A stretch of 57,864 nucleotides of DNA. Source: Lachnospiraceae bacterium (GTDB lineage Bacteria > Bacillota_A > Clostridia > Lachnospirales > Lachnospiraceae). Shown here piece after piece: positions 55,688 to 57,864 of this stretch. Both the position numbers and the translations under genes were made by a program. The stretch's first letter is position 1, and every line of letters starts with the position of its first letter. Location: the NCBI GenBank assembly GCA_900764695.1, contig CAAFOY010000085.1:1-57864 (forward strand), in the 5' to 3' direction. The notes below the pieces were generated by a model. The model ran no database searches. It saw only the letters and a program-made list of their open reading frames with translations, and was not told the DNA's origin.

Positions 55688-56224
55688 ATGAATTTTAACA
55701 GGAAAGATGTTTTGGCGGCAACCAAAGGCAATATGCAGGCTTTTGAACAAATATACATAGATATAAACAATGATTTATACAAAATGGCTTTGTACATATT
55801 AGGAAATAGTGAGCTTGCAAAAGACATAGTAAGTGAAACAATTATTGATGCATTAAAAGGTATTAAAAAGTTAAAGTCAGCAGATGCATTTGAAAGTTGG
55901 ATTTTAAAAATCCTAACTAATAAGTGCAAGCAGAAACTTAATTATAAATACAATAAATTTAATGTTTTTAATCCTAACATAAAAGACGAAAGTCATATGG
56001 AAAAAGTTGAAAGCAACAGTAACATTGGCAATGCCGAAAAAACAGATGTGAAGATAGCGTTATCAAAACTAAATACGGAAGATAGAATGATTGTTTCTTT
56101 ATGCGTAGTGGAAGGCTATAAAAGCAATGAGGTAGCAGAAATTCTATCAATGAATCCTTCAACTGTAAGGTCAAGGCTTAACAGAAGTCTTAAGAAGATG
56201 AAAGAGTATTTGGAGGTAGAGTAA
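55688..56224 (+). CDS. ECF-type RNA polymerase sigma factor
   Basis: A 178-residue sigma-70 family factor with region 2 (about residues 15-75: AFEQIYIDINNDLYKMALYILGNSELAKDIVSETIIDA as parts) and region 4 (about 112-172, with the helix-turn-helix VVEGYKSNEVAEILSMNPSTVRSRLNRSLKKMKEYL as parts). It lacks region 1 and region 3, as expected of an ECF factor. GAGGG lies upstream of the ATG. Its stop overlaps the start of the next gene by one base, the usual sign of a sigma/anti-sigma pair. Confidence 0.93.
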   Translation: MNFNRKDVLAATKGNMQAFEQIYIDINNDLYKMALYILGNSELAKDIVSETIIDALKGIKKLKSADAFESWILKILTNKCKQKLNYKYNKFNVFNPNIKDESHMEKVESNSNIGNAEKTDVKIALSKLNTEDRMIVSLCVVEGYKSNEVAEILSMNPSTVRSRLNRSLKKMKEYLEVE

Positions 56225-57864
56225 TGAATAAAGCGAGCAAAAAGGTTGAGAATGAAGAAATGAAAAATAAACTAAACGATGAAATTAATGTGGAAAACAT
56301 GGAAATAGCAAATCTTATAAAAAAGGACAGCGAAGATATTCCAAAGATTTCTACAGATATTAATGTGATTAATCAGATTAGAACCACAGGCAGAAAAAAC
56401 AAAAATAAGATGATAATCAGACTTTGCACAGGGGTTGCAGCCTGTCTTGTACTGGTTGTTGGAACAGTTTTCTGGTATAGAACAAACACTGAAAACAAAG
56501 CAAGAGAACTGGCTTCAAGAACAGTCCATGTAGCAAAAAACAATGAATCAAGAATGGCATCTTCTTATGATGAAATATACAAAACAATGTCAGAAAAAGC
56601 TACAGATTATAGCGATACATATAGAACTAAGGCAACAGCAAAAAGTAGTAGTTCTGACAGCACCATGTCCAGTGATGGCGTAAAGAAAAAATCAGATTCA
56701 AAAGCATATTCAACAACAAATATCCAGACAGAAGGTGTGGATGAAGGTGATGTTGTAAAAACTGATGGTGAATATATTTATATTGTAAATGACAAAAAGC
56801 CGGTAGTAAATATTGTGAAGGCACAGGGCAAAGAGACTAAAAAAATAGCAAAAATAAAGATTAAATATAACAAAGAAGATGTAAATGTAAAAGAGATATA
56901 TTATGCAGATAATAAATTAATAGTAATTTCAGGTGTATATGAAGATGATGTTCTGTATGGCATAGAAGATTCGGTTACGTCTAAAGGTTGTGGAGTAAAC
57001 AACGGAAAATCCATAACAATAATATCTGTTTATGATATAACAGACAGAAGTAATCCTAAATTAATAAAACAGAACACTCAGCAGGGAGCTTTTGATTCAT
57101 CAAAATTAAGTGGTAATTATGTTTATACAATATCTGAGGCAAATGTAAACATAACTGACAAAAAAGACTCCTGTGTACCTGAAATTAATGAAAAGCCAAT
57201 GGATTATTCAAAAATCTATTTGCCAAACAAAATAGATGACTGCAGTTATACTGTTATAACAGTTATGGATATTAATAACCCCGATAAATTCTATGACCAG
57301 ACAGCAATTGCAGGAAATGTTCAAAACGTATATGTCAGTGAAAACAACATATATTTAATTGATGATGAATATGAGGAAATAGATATTTCTGACACAAAAA
57401 AAGGCAAGAATATACTAAAAAAGATAAATATTGGAAAATTGCAGGAATCCAAAAAAAATCTGTCAGCCAAGGAAATAAAAAAGGTCAAAAAGGCATATGG
57501 TGGAGAATATGACTGGTCAAAGGTTACAGAAACAAGAAAAATAGGATATTTTAAAAGTCAGATAAAAACAAATATTGTAAAGTATTCATATAAAGACGGA
57601 AAATTAAACTTTGTAAATGAAAACAGTGTAGAAGGATACGCAGATAGCAATCTGTCTTTTGATGAAAAAGCCGGATGCTTAAGATTTGTTTCAAGTAATA
57701 GTACATCATCATATGCGGGAGAAAGAACAGTTCTTAAAGATGGAAAAGGTAAAATAATTACCGAAAATAGTGTGAACACTAACGATTATGAAAAATATTA
57801 TGAGGAAGAAGTTTTAGATAATAATGTATATGTACTTGATGAAAATCTTAAAGAGGTGGCAAGT
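56224..57864 (+). CDS. Membrane-anchored beta-propeller protein, candidate anti-sigma factor (3' end outside window)
   Basis: The frame starts at the sigma factor stop and runs to the window end (547 residues seen). A hydrophilic, acidic/basic N-terminus of about 60 residues (cytoplasmic) leads to a single helix at about 63-85, then an extracellular S/T/K linker. The motif TNIQTEGVDEGDVVKTDGEYIYIV near residue 165 is the hallmark of the PF09826 beta-propeller family (read as TNIQTEGVDEGD and VVKTDGEYIYIV). Repeated strand units follow. Coupling to the sigma gene and this topology suggest that the N-terminus binds the sigma factor, while the propeller senses outside signals. Confidence 0.85.
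   Translation, partial: MNKASKKVENEEMKNKLNDEINVENMEIANLIKKDSEDIPKISTDINVINQIRTTGRKNKNKMIIRLCTGVAACLVLVVGTVFWYRTNTENKARELASRTVHVAKNNESRMASSYDEIYKTMSEKATDYSDTYRTKATAKSSSSDSTMSSDGVKKKSDSKAYSTTNIQTEGVDEGDVVKTDGEYIYIVNDKKPVVNIVKAQGKETKKIAKIKIKYNKEDVNVKEIYYADNKLIVISGVYEDDVLYGIEDSVTSKGCGVNNGKSITIISVYDITDRSNPKLIKQNTQQGAFDSSKLSGNYVYTISEANVNITDKKDSCVPEINEKPMDYSKIYLPNKIDDCSYTVITVMDINNPDKFYDQTAIAGNVQNVYVSENNIYLIDDEYEEIDISDTKKGKNILKKINIGKLQESKKNLSAKEIKKVKKAYGGEYDWSKVTETRKIGYFKSQIKTNIVKYSYKDGKLNFVNENSVEGYADSNLSFDEKAGCLRFVSSNSTSSYAGERTVLKDGKGKIITENSVNTNDYEKYYEEEVLDNNVYVLDENLKEVAS

Overview
This AT-rich window (roughly one third G+C by eye) looks like chromosome from a low-GC Clostridia member, most likely a Lachnospiraceae. 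The reasons are the SCIFF six-cysteine peptide with its radical SAM maturase, a fused secDF, archaeal-type long asd, a DUF5721 gene, a DUF1858 gene, pyrBI, a CIRCE operator and AGGAGG-type ribosome binding sites throughout. No transposase, phage gene, CRISPR array or rRNA operon was seen. Most of the window is housekeeping.

Layout. 1-5627: end of a MATE efflux gene, then dgt, dnaG, trmK and a uridine-kinase-like gene, with no rpoD between dnaG and trmK. 5731-6072: RNase P RNA. 6142-7941: a DUF1858 gene and pdxS-pdxT, whose leader can fold to hide the pdxS ribosome binding site. 7942-9983: an accessory patch with a secreted Fn3 protein and a 49-residue acidic peptide. 10116-14238: punA (minus strand), pyrB-pyrI and a CNNM/CorC-type membrane protein. 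14417-28806: a long plus-strand block with a TIGR04086 membrane protein, scfA (SCIFF), scfB (maturase), secDF, recJ, apt, relA, an MBL hydrolase, hemZ, hisS and aspS.

28923-35311 is a mixed-strand stretch: an orphan coiled-coil protein and a HAD phosphatase (minus), glyA and a small membrane protein (plus), aroC (minus), then tgt-yajC (plus). 35361-42716 carries a possible micro-ORF, then leuB-ilvD-ilvB and serC-serA, all amino acid biosynthesis. 42941-45382 holds an MscS channel, an orphan protein and a secreted nuclease lipoprotein. 45489-50858 has argH (minus), dus (plus), htpG under a perfect CIRCE operator (minus) and a DUF5721 gene whose promoter predicts a leaderless mRNA (minus). 50971-57864 has tRNA-Thr(CGT), two orphan membrane proteins, asd, a pair of bacterial PH-domain membrane proteins, and an ECF sigma factor translationally coupled to a membrane-anchored beta-propeller protein cut off by the window end.

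Functional links. The genes cover replication start and nucleotide supply (dnaG, dgt, pyrBI, apt, punA), stringent response (relA), protein export (secDF, yajC), tRNA charging and modification (hisS, aspS, tgt, dus, trmK), PLP synthesis (pdxST) and several PLP-dependent enzymes (glyA, serC). The least explained parts are the pdxS leader, the secreted protein plus small peptide pair, the leaderless DUF5721 gene, the orphan pair before asd and the sigma/beta-propeller module. No wholly new multi-gene system stands out; these are offered as leads.
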